From Pseudomonadota bacterium (GTDB taxonomy: Bacteria; Pseudomonadota; Gammaproteobacteria; Burkholderiales; Rhodocyclaceae): a stretch of 64,000 nucleotides of DNA. The notes beneath the pieces are model-generated. The model was not told the origin of the DNA and made no database searches. It worked only from the letters and a program-made list of their open reading frames with translations. This document shows, one piece after another, positions 9,329-17,938 of this stretch. The DNA lies in assembly GCA_018241695.1 (NCBI GenBank), contig JAFEDH010000011.1, positions 62,001 to 126,000 on the forward strand. Reading direction: 5' to 3'. The position numbers were made by a program, and so were the translations under genes. How positions within the stretch are numbered: position 1 is the stretch's first letter; the number at the start of each line of letters is the position of its first letter.

Positions 9329-10848
9329 GGGCACTTCTCCTCCGGCCAGTAGCGTTCGCAGAAATAACAGGCGCGCCGGGGCAGCCAGGCCGGAATGCGG
9401 TAATAGCGGTCACGGACCGTGGCCAGCACCGTGTCGCGATAACGGTCGAAGCGGAAGCCCCGGCCCATGATCTGATGAAAAGTCACACCGTCAAGGACAA
9501 AGGTTTTGCTCTCGAGTTCGCGGAAATACGGCTCGTATTCGCCGGGTGCTGGCGCACTCTTGCGCAGGATGAGGATGTTGCGGCCATCCAGCGCGCGGAA
9601 ATCGGTCAGGATATCGTCGTGCCGCGCATGACTCGACCCCTCGCCAAAAACCAGGAAATAGCGTCCCGCGTTGTACCCCAGGGTCACCGCATCGGCGTAA
9701 CCATTACTGGCGAAGGCGTAATCGGCTGCGTAGGGCTCAAGCCGCCGGGCAATCTTGCGCGCGTCGAAGGCCAGTACCGCGCTGTCGTACCACTTGAGAC
9801 TGTGCCAGGCCGACAGCCGGGTAAAACTGCCACCCACGATGAGCGCCACATGCAGCACCGCGAAGCCCAGCAGGAAAAATGTCACGCGGCGCAAGAAAAC
9901 GGTATCGGCGCCCAGCGCCAGCAACACCAGTGCGAAGGGCAGAAAGGACAGCACCCAGTGCAGGCCGACCGTCTTCTCCAGCGAGAGCACGGCGAACAGC
10001 GCCAGAGGAACATAGGCCAGCAGCCCCCATGAGCGCTGCGCCGGGCCGGGCATGCGCCGCATCAGGCCCCAGACAACCGGCGGCGTCAACAGATACAGCA
10101 GGGTGCCGGCGTAGACCAGTGGCGTCTGCCAGGAAAAATGGGCGTCGCTGTTGCGGTTCACAAAATTGAACATGTAGTTGGCCCAGCAATGGCCGGCATT
10201 CCACCATGCCATCAGGGCCAGCCCCGGCACGCAGCACAGATAGGTCAGCAGCAATCCGCGCCAGGCGCGCCGATGTGGCCGCAGCAGCACATCCACCAGA
10301 TAGGCGAAGCCAAGGAAGGCGACAAAGTATTTGGACAGCACCGCGCCGGCGAGGAATACGCCAGCGGCGAAATACCAGCGCAAATCCTCATCCCGCCGCG
10401 CCCGCAGCCAGCACAGCCCCGACAACACCGAGAAATAGATCAGGGGTGTGTCGGTGGTGATGAGGACATTCCAGACGAAGGCGGGGGAAAGCAGGACCAG
10501 CAAAGCCGCAGTCCAGCGCCGCCCCTCCGCGATGCCGGGCTCGATTCGGGGCAGAAACCAGGCAACCGCCAGGGAGAGCAGCATCGGCTGGAGCACCGAG
10601 GTCAGCCGCAGCCAGGCTTCGCCCTCACCCAGCAGGAGCTGCGCGGCAAGCCACCAGCCCACCATCGGGGGGTGATCGTAGAAGCCCCAGTCCGGGATCT
10701 TGCCCCACCAGATGAAATACGCTTCGTCGGCAGTGATGGGCAGCGCCGCCGCCAGCCAGAAACGGAAAACCAGGAGAAATGGCAGCAGCCAAAAGAAAAG
10801 ACGGCGCGGAAACACGCCGTCTTTCCAGAGGGAGGCTGCGCCGTTCAT
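9325..10848 (-). CDS. GT39-family membrane glycosyltransferase
   Basis: The protein has about 507 residues with many transmembrane helices. Near the N-terminus the first periplasmic loop has the GT-C catalytic pattern (PITADEAYFIWWGK, then GFYDHPPMVGWW). It is related to ArnT and PMT enzymes, which transfer a sugar from a polyprenyl-phosphate donor on the periplasmic face. The ATG at 10848 is preferred to a TTG at 10866. It overlaps the prenyltransferase gene by four bases and follows aroG by 25 bases, so all three may be one transcription unit. The C-terminal 120 residues form a soluble domain. Confidence 0.8.
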   Translation of the reverse strand: MNGAASLWKDGVFPRRLFFWLLPFLLVFRFWLAAALPITADEAYFIWWGKIPDWGFYDHPPMVGWWLAAQLLLGEGEAWLRLTSVLQPMLLSLAVAWFLPRIEPGIAEGRRWTAALLVLLSPAFVWNVLITTDTPLIYFSVLSGLCWLRARRDEDLRWYFAAGVFLAGAVLSKYFVAFLGFAYLVDVLLRPHRRAWRGLLLTYLCCVPGLALMAWWNAGHCWANYMFNFVNRNSDAHFSWQTPLVYAGTLLYLLTPPVVWGLMRRMPGPAQRSWGLLAYVPLALFAVLSLEKTVGLHWVLSFLPFALVLLALGADTVFLRRVTFFLLGFAVLHVALIVGGSFTRLSAWHSLKWYDSAVLAFDARKIARRLEPYAADYAFASNGYADAVTLGYNAGRYFLVFGEGSSHARHDDILTDFRALDGRNILILRKSAPAPGEYEPYFRELESKTFVLDGVTFHQIMGRGFRFDRYRDTVLATVRDRYYRIPAWLPRRACYFCERYWPEEKCP

Positions 10849-10873
10849 CGCGGTCGCGCCGGGCAACGCGGGA

Positions 10874-11941
10874 CTACTTGTCTTCCTGCACCGTACGGCG
10901 GCGGCGCACCGATTCGGCGAGGATGTTCAGGGCCTCGAGGCTGTCCTCCCAGCCGATACAGGCATCGGTGATGCTCTGGCCGAATTCCAGGGGCTTGCCA
11001 GGCGTCAGATCCTGACGGCCCTCCTTGAGATGGGATTCGATCATCACGCCGAAGATACGGTCGTCTCCACCGGCAATCTGGCTGCCGACGTCACGGGAGA
11101 CGTCCATCTGGCGCTTGTACTGTTTGCTGCTGTTGGCGTGGGAGAAATCGACCATCACCTTGGCGGCGAGACCGGACTTGCCCAGATCCTGGCAGGCCGC
11201 ATCGATGCTGGCCGCATCATAATTGGCCATCTTGCCGCCACGCAGGATGACGTGGCAATCCTCGTTGCCGGTCGTCGACACGATGCCGGAATGGCCTGCC
11301 TTGGTCACCGAGAGGAAATGGTGAGGGCTGGCGGCAGCCTTGATCGCATCGACCGCGATACGGATATTGCCGTCGGTCCCGTTCTTGAAGCCCACGGGGC
11401 AGGACAGCCCGGAAGCCAGCTCGCGATGGATCTGGGATTCGGTAGTGCGGGCACCGATGGCGCCCCAGGAAATCAGGTCCGCCGTGTACTGGGGTGTGAT
11501 CACATCGAGAAACTCGGTGGCCGCAGGCAGCCCCAGTTCATTGATGTCCCAGAGCAGCTTGCGGGCCAGCCGCAGCCCTTCGTTGATCTGGAAGCTGCCG
11601 TCAAGGCGCGGATCGTTGATCAGGCCCTTCCAGCCCACCGTGGTGCGGGGTTTTTCGAAATAGACGCGCATCACCACCTCCAGGTCGGCGGCATGGCGTG
11701 CACGCTCGGCCTTGAGGCGATTGGCGTATTCCATGGCGGCCCGGGGGTCGTGAATCGAGCAGGGGCCGATGATGACCAGCAGGCGATCGTCGGCACCGTG
11801 GAGAATGCGGTGGATGGCCTGACGGGCTTCGTAGGTGGTTTCCGCCGCCCGCTCGGACACGGGAAGCTCGCGCAGCACATGGGCCGGGGGGGCGAGTTCC
11901 TTGATCTCCTTGATGCGAACGTCGTCGATGGCGTGTTTCAT
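10874..11941 (-). CDS. aroG: 3-deoxy-7-phosphoheptulonate synthase (DAHP synthase, type I alpha)
   Basis: The 355-residue protein is a complete AroG/AroF/AroH-type DAHP synthase. Recognisable blocks are LLVIIGPCSIHDPRAAMEYA, the substrate site YFEKPRTTVGWKGLINDP, ATEFLDVITPQYTADLISWG, GARTTESQIHRELASGLS and VMVDFSHANSSKQ. It condenses phosphoenolpyruvate and erythrose 4-phosphate as the first step of the shikimate pathway in the cytoplasm. The N-terminal extension carries the region used for aromatic amino acid feedback in this family; which amino acid inhibits it cannot be told from the sequence. It is divergent from the radical SAM gene. Confidence 0.96.
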   Translation of the reverse strand: MKHAIDDVRIKEIKELAPPAHVLRELPVSERAAETTYEARQAIHRILHGADDRLLVIIGPCSIHDPRAAMEYANRLKAERARHAADLEVVMRVYFEKPRTTVGWKGLINDPRLDGSFQINEGLRLARKLLWDINELGLPAATEFLDVITPQYTADLISWGAIGARTTESQIHRELASGLSCPVGFKNGTDGNIRIAVDAIKAAASPHHFLSVTKAGHSGIVSTTGNEDCHVILRGGKMANYDAASIDAACQDLGKSGLAAKVMVDFSHANSSKQYKRQMDVSRDVGSQIAGGDDRIFGVMIESHLKEGRQDLTPGKPLEFGQSITDACIGWEDSLEALNILAESVRRRRTVQEDK

Positions 11942-12034
11942 GAATAAAACCGTGGAATGATCGGGCTTGCCGCAGAATGGAACATTCTACCCGAACGACC
12001 TTCCACGCTTACCGCCACTCCGGCACCGCTGTCG

Positions 12035-13102
12035 ATGACCTTACCCATCAAGCCTCCCCGGGGGCGCGGCACCGACCGCAACCCCGACAACCGCTACGCC
12101 GCCTGGTCCCGCACGGCGGAGGATGATGGCTGGCCGCAGGAGGAGGACGCCGCGCCGCCGGGCACCACCCTGATCCCCGACACGGCGAAAACGGTGATCG
12201 CCCGCAACGATTCCCCCGATCTTCCCTTCGACCGCTCCATCAATCCCTACCGTGGCTGCGAACATGGCTGCATCTATTGCTTCGCCCGTCCCAGCCACGC
12301 CTGGCTGGGACTCTCGCCCGGTCAGGATTTCGAGACCCGGATCGTCTGGAAGGCGGATGCCGCCACACGCCTGCGGGAAGAACTGGCCGCGCCAGGCTAT
12401 CGCTGCGCGCCCATGGGCCTGGGAACCAACACCGATCTCTGGCAGCCGGTGGAACGCAAGCTGGGCGTAAGCCGCGCCGTGCTGGAAGTGCTGGCGCAGA
12501 CACGGCACCCGGTGACCATCGTCACCAAGTCGGCGCTGATTCTCCGCGATCTGGATCTCCTGGCCACGATGGCCCGACAGCATCTGGCCCAGGTCGGCGT
12601 GACCATCACCACCCTGGACAAGGAACTGGCCCGCCGCATGGAGCCCCGGGCGGCGAGCCCCCAGCGCCGGCTGGAAGTGATCCGCGCACTGGTCGATGCC
12701 GGCGTGCCCACGGTGGTCATGGTGGCGCCGGTGATTCCCGCCCTCACCGATCACGAACTGGAACCCATCCTCACGGCGGCGGCAGCGGCCGGCGCCTGGA
12801 ATGCCCACTACACCCTGCTGCGCCTGCCCCTGGAGGTGGAGAGCCTGTTCCGCGACTGGCTGGCGCGCCACTATCCCGACCGGGCACACCACGTCATGAG
12901 CCTGCTGGCCCAGATGCGGGGTGGCAGCACCGATGACGCACACTTTGGCCGCCGCACTCGTGGCGAAGGGCCGCTCGCCCTGCTGCTCCGGCAACGCCAC
13001 GATCTGGCGCGCAGGAAACTCGGCCTCGATCGCATTCTGCCGGCGCTGGACTGCAGTCGTTTCATGCCACCCGCCCGCAACGGCCAGATGGATCTGTTCT
13101 GA
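12035..13102 (+). CDS. PA0069-family radical SAM protein
   Basis: The protein has 355 residues. It begins with PPRGRGTDRNPDNRY, the typical start of the PA0069 group, and has the radical SAM cluster motif C75-x3-C79-x2-C82 in PYRGCEHGCIYCFARPSH. It is related to spore photoproduct lyase-like proteins, but its reaction is not established. The ATG at 12035 was chosen because the conserved N-terminus begins immediately after it; upstream open sequence lacks conservation. No good ribosome binding site is visible. It is divergent from aroG, with 93 bases between them for both promoters. Confidence 0.88.
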   Translation: MTLPIKPPRGRGTDRNPDNRYAAWSRTAEDDGWPQEEDAAPPGTTLIPDTAKTVIARNDSPDLPFDRSINPYRGCEHGCIYCFARPSHAWLGLSPGQDFETRIVWKADAATRLREELAAPGYRCAPMGLGTNTDLWQPVERKLGVSRAVLEVLAQTRHPVTIVTKSALILRDLDLLATMARQHLAQVGVTITTLDKELARRMEPRAASPQRRLEVIRALVDAGVPTVVMVAPVIPALTDHELEPILTAAAAAGAWNAHYTLLRLPLEVESLFRDWLARHYPDRAHHVMSLLAQMRGGSTDDAHFGRRTRGEGPLALLLRQRHDLARRKLGLDRILPALDCSRFMPPARNGQMDLF

Positions 13103-13128
13103 GCACCCCGGGCATCAGGTAGGCTACG

Positions 13129-14055
13129 ATGCCGGGTATGCATCGCAGCATTCCTCATTTCCGCAGCGGAATATCCCGCTGGCTCTGCGCCACCGGATGT
13201 GTGCTGTTACTGGCCGGATGTGCCGGCAGCGGTTCTCCGGACCGCCAGGAGGGCAGCACCGGCGCCAGCCGCATGATTGTCGATGCCGGCAGCGACGCCC
13301 GCACCGTACTGCGCACCGTGCCCTCCGCGGCGGCGATGGAGCGTTTCGAGGTGCTGCGCCCGGACGGCAGCATCGTGTCCTATGTGGCCTTCACGGAAAC
13401 CCCGGTGGGTGGGCTGGTGTTCATCAACCAGAAGCTGGTCGGCACGGTGTCCCGGCATGATGCGCGCGCCTTCTACAGCTGCCGGGGGTACGCCACCGCC
13501 ACCCGGGGTCACTGGGGCCATGATGCGCCACAATGGGTCGCCACCCTGCTGACCCGCAGCCAGCCGGCCACTTCGGTGAAGCTGGAATTTTCCGGAAAGT
13601 CCACGGTGCAGAGCATCCGCGCCGTGGTTTCCGACCCCATGATGGGACAGGTCAAGTCGCTGTTCGACATGGGCACCAATCCCCTCAATATTTTCAAGAC
13701 CCTGGACAAGGCCCACGACGACATGCTGGCGCGCGAGGAGTACGCCAGGACGCTGGAACAACTGATCGCGGTCACCCCGGGCACTCCGGAAGCAAAACTC
13801 GCAGCCATCGTGCGGCCCGAGGATGTGTCGTTCACCAGTGGCGGCCTGGTCATGGCCTATCCGCGCTTCTCCGTCGAGTTCTACCTGAGCGACGGCATCG
13901 TCAAGACCATCCAGCAACCTTCCTTCTACCAGCTCTCGCGGCAGCATGCCGCGCTGTTCTACGCCCCCGATACCCAGTGGGCGCTGTGCACGCCCGACGA
14001 CTGGATCCGGGCGCTGCCTTCCGACACCCCCACGGATCCATCCCCGCATGGATGA
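13129..14055 (+). CDS. putative outer-envelope lipoprotein of unknown function
   Basis: The protein has 308 residues with a lipoprotein signal: a basic start, a hydrophobic stretch and the lipobox LLAGC with the acylated Cys at residue 31. The rest is soluble; I do not recognise a family. It includes a segment FSVEFYLSDGIVKTIQQPSFYQL that looks like a beta-rich domain. The ATG at 13129 has an AGGTAGG five bases upstream; another ATG is at 13138. The start codon lies inside a predicted hairpin (13107-13136) whose loop contains the ribosome binding site, so initiation may be modulated by RNA folding. Confidence 0.7.
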   Translation: MPGMHRSIPHFRSGISRWLCATGCVLLLAGCAGSGSPDRQEGSTGASRMIVDAGSDARTVLRTVPSAAAMERFEVLRPDGSIVSYVAFTETPVGGLVFINQKLVGTVSRHDARAFYSCRGYATATRGHWGHDAPQWVATLLTRSQPATSVKLEFSGKSTVQSIRAVVSDPMMGQVKSLFDMGTNPLNIFKTLDKAHDDMLAREEYARTLEQLIAVTPGTPEAKLAAIVRPEDVSFTSGGLVMAYPRFSVEFYLSDGIVKTIQQPSFYQLSRQHAALFYAPDTQWALCTPDDWIRALPSDTPTDPSPHG

Positions 14056-14090
14056 CCCGGATCGGCAACACCCGCTGCCCCGCGCGCCCT

Positions 14091-14978
14091 TCAGGCCACC
14101 GCACCTTCCATAAAGGTGCGGATACGGGACCAGGCCGCAAGGGCCTCGGGAACTCCGGCATTGGCCAGGCCATGCCAGCCATGAATCAGGCCGGGCCAGG
14201 CTTCCAGGGTTACCGCCACACCCGCCCGGGCGGCCCGGGTGGCCAGGGTCAGCACGCCTTCCCGCACCGTATCGTGTTCGGCCAGTTGCAGGTAGCACGG
14301 AGGTAGTCCGGCCAGCGCCGCATGGGCGGGCGAGAGCCGTGGATCCGCCAGCGGGATGCGTCCGGCGGTGTAGTCCCTGCCCCGATTGCGCACCCACGAA
14401 GGCGTGAGGAATGGATCGTTCCCCGTCGGCTCGGGGCCGGCCAGGGAAAGATCGAACCATCCTGTCAGGGAGACGAAGCATGCCGGCAGCGGCAGCCCCG
14501 CATCCCGCGCCCGCACCATCAGCCCGAGCGCGAGGCTGCCACCGCAGGATTCGCCCATCAGCACGATGCGCCGAGGATCGCAGCCGGAAGCCAGCAGCCC
14601 CTGGTAGGCATGAAAACAGTCGTCATGGGCGGCGGGGAAAACATGCTCCGGCGCCAGGCGGTAATCGGGCATGAACACTTCGGCGCCGGTCTGGCGGGCG
14701 ATCATTTCCGCATAAAAATGATAATGATCGAGCGGGCAGGAAACAAAGGCGCCGCCGTGGCAGTGAAAAGCCATCAAGCGTGGTTCGTCCGTCCCCAGCC
14801 GATAGCGGCCACAACGCACACCGCCATGGGTCTCGATGGCGATCCGCACTTCGGGGCTGACCGGCTGACTGTGAAAGGGCGCCATGGTTTCGCGCACCCG
14901 GACACAATCGGCTCCGGGATCGGCGAAATCGGCCGGAACCGAAGCAATGATCTGCTGCAGAAGCAGGCTCTGGGTCAT
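14091..14978 (-). CDS. alpha/beta hydrolase, hormone-sensitive lipase family
   Basis: The 295-residue protein has the family oxyanion motif HGGAF at residues 74-78 and the nucleophile elbow GESCGG with Ser144. A catalytic Asp (AEHDTVREG) and His (LIHGWHG) follow in the right order. It is a carboxylesterase or lipase-like enzyme acting on an unknown ester in the cytoplasm; there is no signal peptide. The ATG at 14978 has GGGAGAG five bases upstream. It converges with the lipoprotein gene. Confidence 0.9.
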   Translation of the reverse strand: MTQSLLLQQIIASVPADFADPGADCVRVRETMAPFHSQPVSPEVRIAIETHGGVRCGRYRLGTDEPRLMAFHCHGGAFVSCPLDHYHFYAEMIARQTGAEVFMPDYRLAPEHVFPAAHDDCFHAYQGLLASGCDPRRIVLMGESCGGSLALGLMVRARDAGLPLPACFVSLTGWFDLSLAGPEPTGNDPFLTPSWVRNRGRDYTAGRIPLADPRLSPAHAALAGLPPCYLQLAEHDTVREGVLTLATRAARAGVAVTLEAWPGLIHGWHGLANAGVPEALAAWSRIRTFMEGAVA

Positions 14979-15125
14979 CGTGACTCTCCCTCCCGAAACA
15001 TATCGTGGTTGCCGCTCATGGCCATGGTGGTCATTGTCGCAGCATGGCGGACCGGCAGTCCTCAAGAATTTTTCCCTGGCCTATAACAGGATCGAGGGCA
15101 CCCCGCCCTGCCGCAAGGAGTTGCC

Positions 15126-15566
15126 ATGGACACCCGAAACCCGCTGCCGTTCCTGCGCGCCGCCCTGCTGGGCCTGTTGCTGGCACTCACAGGTTCTTGC
15201 CTCGCCGCAGAGACCACCTACACCCTGGCACCCGATCCCCAGTCCGCCGATCTGGGATCCGGCGCCACGGGGAGCGCCGAATTCGATATCCGGCCCAATG
15301 GACACATCACCGGCCTGGTCAGGGCCTCCGGACTGGATGCCAGCGTCGCCCACATCCATGTCGGTGCCGTCGGTGAAAAAGGCCCGGTGGCGGTCTTTCT
15401 GGTCAAGGTATCGGACTCCACCTTCGCCACCGCGGTCGATACCTACCTCGACAAAACCCACTATGCCGACTACCTGGCGGGCAAACTGTATGTCGATGTG
15501 CATTCCCGGCGCTATGAGGGTGGAGAAATCCGGGCACAGCTGACGCCGCCGGCGACCACGCATTGA
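15126..15566 (+). CDS. exported CHRD domain protein
   Basis: This protein of 146 residues has a signal peptide ending in GSCLAAE and then a single CHRD domain, with GSAEFDIRPNGHITGLVRASG, the signature VAHIHVGAVGEKGPV and YVDVHSRRYEGGEIRAQL at the end. CHRD domains are extracytoplasmic beta-rich modules, often metal- or ligand-associated, of unclear function in bacteria. It is divergent from the esterase gene and stands alone. Confidence 0.85.
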   Translation: MDTRNPLPFLRAALLGLLLALTGSCLAAETTYTLAPDPQSADLGSGATGSAEFDIRPNGHITGLVRASGLDASVAHIHVGAVGEKGPVAVFLVKVSDSTFATAVDTYLDKTHYADYLAGKLYVDVHSRRYEGGEIRAQLTPPATTH

Positions 15567-15626
15567 GAGACCATTGAGAGACGCTTGCGCAAGGCGCGCT
15601 CCAGGCAGATCTTCCGGGGTACCAAC

Positions 15627-16565
15627 CTACGGCTTGGCGCACGCCACCCGCAGGGCTTCGCCGGCAGGCCGCAGGCTGCCGTCGGCATTGGTCGCCGCGA
15701 TCGCCCGGTTGCCGTCACCATTGAACCAGATCACCAGCGGGATTCCCAGTCGCCCGGATTCGCCAATCAAACCGGTCACCGTTTCCGGAGCGCTGTCGTA
15801 CTGCCCCATTTCCGTGCTGATGACAGGCTTGCCGGTTGCGGCGCGCAGATAGCGGACCGCGGCATCGAGGTCCGCCGGATCCGGCCGATACCAGTGGAAA
15901 TTGACGTAATCGAGCGGCAGATTCCGGTACGCCGCGAGCAGATCGCTCGCCTTCGCGTCCCGGGTCGCCACGGCGCGCCCATGCCGCCCGCCGGCATGGG
16001 AAAGTCCGGGCACCAGATCGCCCAGGGCATGACTGGTGATCCCTCCGTTGGCGACTTTGATGCCACGCTCATGCGCCACCTCGATGGCCGTGCGCAGTTC
16101 CGCCAGATACTCATCCGCCGTACCCGAGAAAAAATTGGGCGCCACTTCCTCGTTTTCCACAGCGAGAATGTCCGGGCGCACCTGGTCGAGCAACTGCCCC
16201 AGTTCCGCGCCATAGGCTTTCAGGTCGGTAACCGGCGGCGCGGCGGCGCCCCGTTCGCGGGTCGTCACATGCAGCACGAGATGAAGGCCCGCCTGCCGCA
16301 GGGCGGCAATCTCGTCGGCAGGCAACCGCCTGTTCAGGTCAACATTGACGCGGACATAACGCAGCCCCAGCGACCGGGCAATGGCGATGCGCTGGTCATT
16401 ATCGAAAAATGCCGCGGAACCGGGGCCTTCATTCTGCGCATCGGCCAGCCGTGCCGCCGCCTTGAGGGAAAACACGCCGCATTGCAACGGCTCCGGTGAT
16501 GCCGCGCCGGCATCCACCAGCACAAGCAACGACAGCAGCACGAAGAAACACTTCCTTGCAGACAT
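15627..16565 (-). CDS. exported TIM-barrel-like protein (glycosidase superfamily fold), function unknown
   Basis: The 312-residue protein starts behind a very good GGAGGG and has a Sec signal peptide (FVLLSLLVLVDAGAAS). The mature part shows repeated beta/alpha units typical of a glycoside-hydrolase-like barrel: LGLRYVRVNVDLNRRL, LHLVLHVTTRE, DILAVENEEVAP, VANGGITSHALG, DYVNFHWYRPD, KPVISTEMGQYDS and IPLVIWFNGDG. The Glu residues of VENEE and STEMG are where catalytic acids often sit in such folds. I cannot name the family, so glycosidase activity is inference only. Confidence 0.65.
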   Translation of the reverse strand: MSARKCFFVLLSLLVLVDAGAASPEPLQCGVFSLKAAARLADAQNEGPGSAAFFDNDQRIAIARSLGLRYVRVNVDLNRRLPADEIAALRQAGLHLVLHVTTRERGAAAPPVTDLKAYGAELGQLLDQVRPDILAVENEEVAPNFFSGTADEYLAELRTAIEVAHERGIKVANGGITSHALGDLVPGLSHAGGRHGRAVATRDAKASDLLAAYRNLPLDYVNFHWYRPDPADLDAAVRYLRAATGKPVISTEMGQYDSAPETVTGLIGESGRLGIPLVIWFNGDGNRAIAATNADGSLRPAGEALRVACAKP

Positions 16566-16656
16566 GAGAACCCTCCTTCAGGAATGCACAAGAGAAGGCC
16601 GGGGAACAGGAAAGAAGATGCCTGCCTTTACTACCTCGGCCCTTACGGAGCATCGC

Positions 16657-17817
16657 TCAGTGTTCCTTGCCATCCACGCGCGGCCGTATCAGGAAAGGCA
16701 CGTAGCGCCACGCCAGGATGGCGAAGCAGGCCAGCCAGCAGGCGGCGGCAAGGTCGACCCAGGCGGGATACCGCTCCGGCCCAAGCTGGGGCGCGACGAT
16801 CCTGAAGACAAATCCGGCGATCATGATCCACAGCACCGCCCTGTCCGCCGCATCGAACATCACCTTGCGCCCCGTATGCCCCTTCGCGATCCGGATCAGC
16901 ATGGCAGGGATGATCAGCCCCATCGCGCCGAAGGTGAATACATGGACAGGCATGCTGCCGACCCAGGGCATCATGCCCATGCCCTGCGCGGCGAGCAGCA
17001 ACAGCTGGATCACGATGGCGACATAGCCCAGATACATCACGCCAATGTCGATCCGCCGCAAACCCTTGAAGGGATGCCAGAAGCACAGGCGGAAGAGCAG
17101 CAGGGCCGCGAGGACGATCGCACCCCCTTCCATTACCGCCGTGGGCAACAGGCTTTCGAACACCAGCCCCAGCCCCAGCCCCTTGATCGCATTGTCCAGC
17201 ACGGGGTGACGCAGGATATCCACCTGAAAAACGGCTTTCATGAATTGTGTCAGGGTGCGTTCGAGCATCAGCAGGAATGCCATCCGGAACAGCCCGAGCG
17301 TCATGCTCACACCGACATGGAAATGGGCGGGCTGCAGCATCCAGTATTTGGCCAGCGCGAACAGCGGCAGCACCACCATGAAGAAAATGTTGTCCTTGTA
17401 GGTATCCTGCCGATGGTGGCGCACCAGCGTCCACACCAGCATGGCGACAATCGTCCCCAGAAAGGCATTGACGCACAGCAGGAAAAGCGGCGCCGGCCAG
17501 CTGCCGCCGAACCACATTGCAATGCGTTCCACCAGCCACGCCAGTGTCAGCAGCGCCAGCGCCGCGCCGTGATAGCCACGAATCTGTACCCAGTTCTTGG
17601 AGGCAGTGAGCAGGAATCCGCCGAGCACCGCCCAGCCGAAGCCGAAGAACATTTCATGCGCGTGCCACTGCACCGTTGAAAAGGCTTGCTGCGGCAAGGC
17701 CATCTCCCCGGAATACATCAGGGCCCAGAACAGCGGCAGGGCCATGCCGGAAAGGCAGGCCAGCGAGAAAAATGGCCGGAAACCAACCGACCAGAAGGGA
17801 TGAGAAAAGAAGGTCAT
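16657..17817 (-). CDS. nnrS: NnrS family membrane protein
   Basis: The protein has 386 residues with about twelve transmembrane helices. It begins with FFSHPFWSVGFRPFFSLACL, the N-terminal signature of NnrS, and has conserved His residues in VQWHAHEMFFGFGWAVLGGFL and in MPVHVFTFGAMGLIIPAMLIRIAKGHTGR. NnrS is a heme- and copper-containing membrane protein linked to nitric oxide stress and denitrification in proteobacteria. No denitrification genes are in the window. No clear FNR or NnrR box was seen upstream. Confidence 0.92.
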   Translation of the reverse strand: MTFFSHPFWSVGFRPFFSLACLSGMALPLFWALMYSGEMALPQQAFSTVQWHAHEMFFGFGWAVLGGFLLTASKNWVQIRGYHGAALALLTLAWLVERIAMWFGGSWPAPLFLLCVNAFLGTIVAMLVWTLVRHHRQDTYKDNIFFMVVLPLFALAKYWMLQPAHFHVGVSMTLGLFRMAFLLMLERTLTQFMKAVFQVDILRHPVLDNAIKGLGLGLVFESLLPTAVMEGGAIVLAALLLFRLCFWHPFKGLRRIDIGVMYLGYVAIVIQLLLLAAQGMGMMPWVGSMPVHVFTFGAMGLIIPAMLIRIAKGHTGRKVMFDAADRAVLWIMIAGFVFRIVAPQLGPERYPAWVDLAAACWLACFAILAWRYVPFLIRPRVDGKEH

Positions 17818-17938
17818 ACTGGATTACCCGCGCGATTTTCGCTTTTCAACAGTGCTTCACATTCCCGACCGGGGGCGGGAACCACGATGCGCCATCATAG
17901 CGACGGCCCTCCGGTGCGACAAGCCTGCGGCACCTTCT

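Noticed and set aside
13207..14481. Long minus-strand frame overlapping the lipoprotein and hydrolase genes
   Set aside because: It overlaps two well-supported genes and its product shows low-complexity Gly/Arg composition typical of antisense frames.
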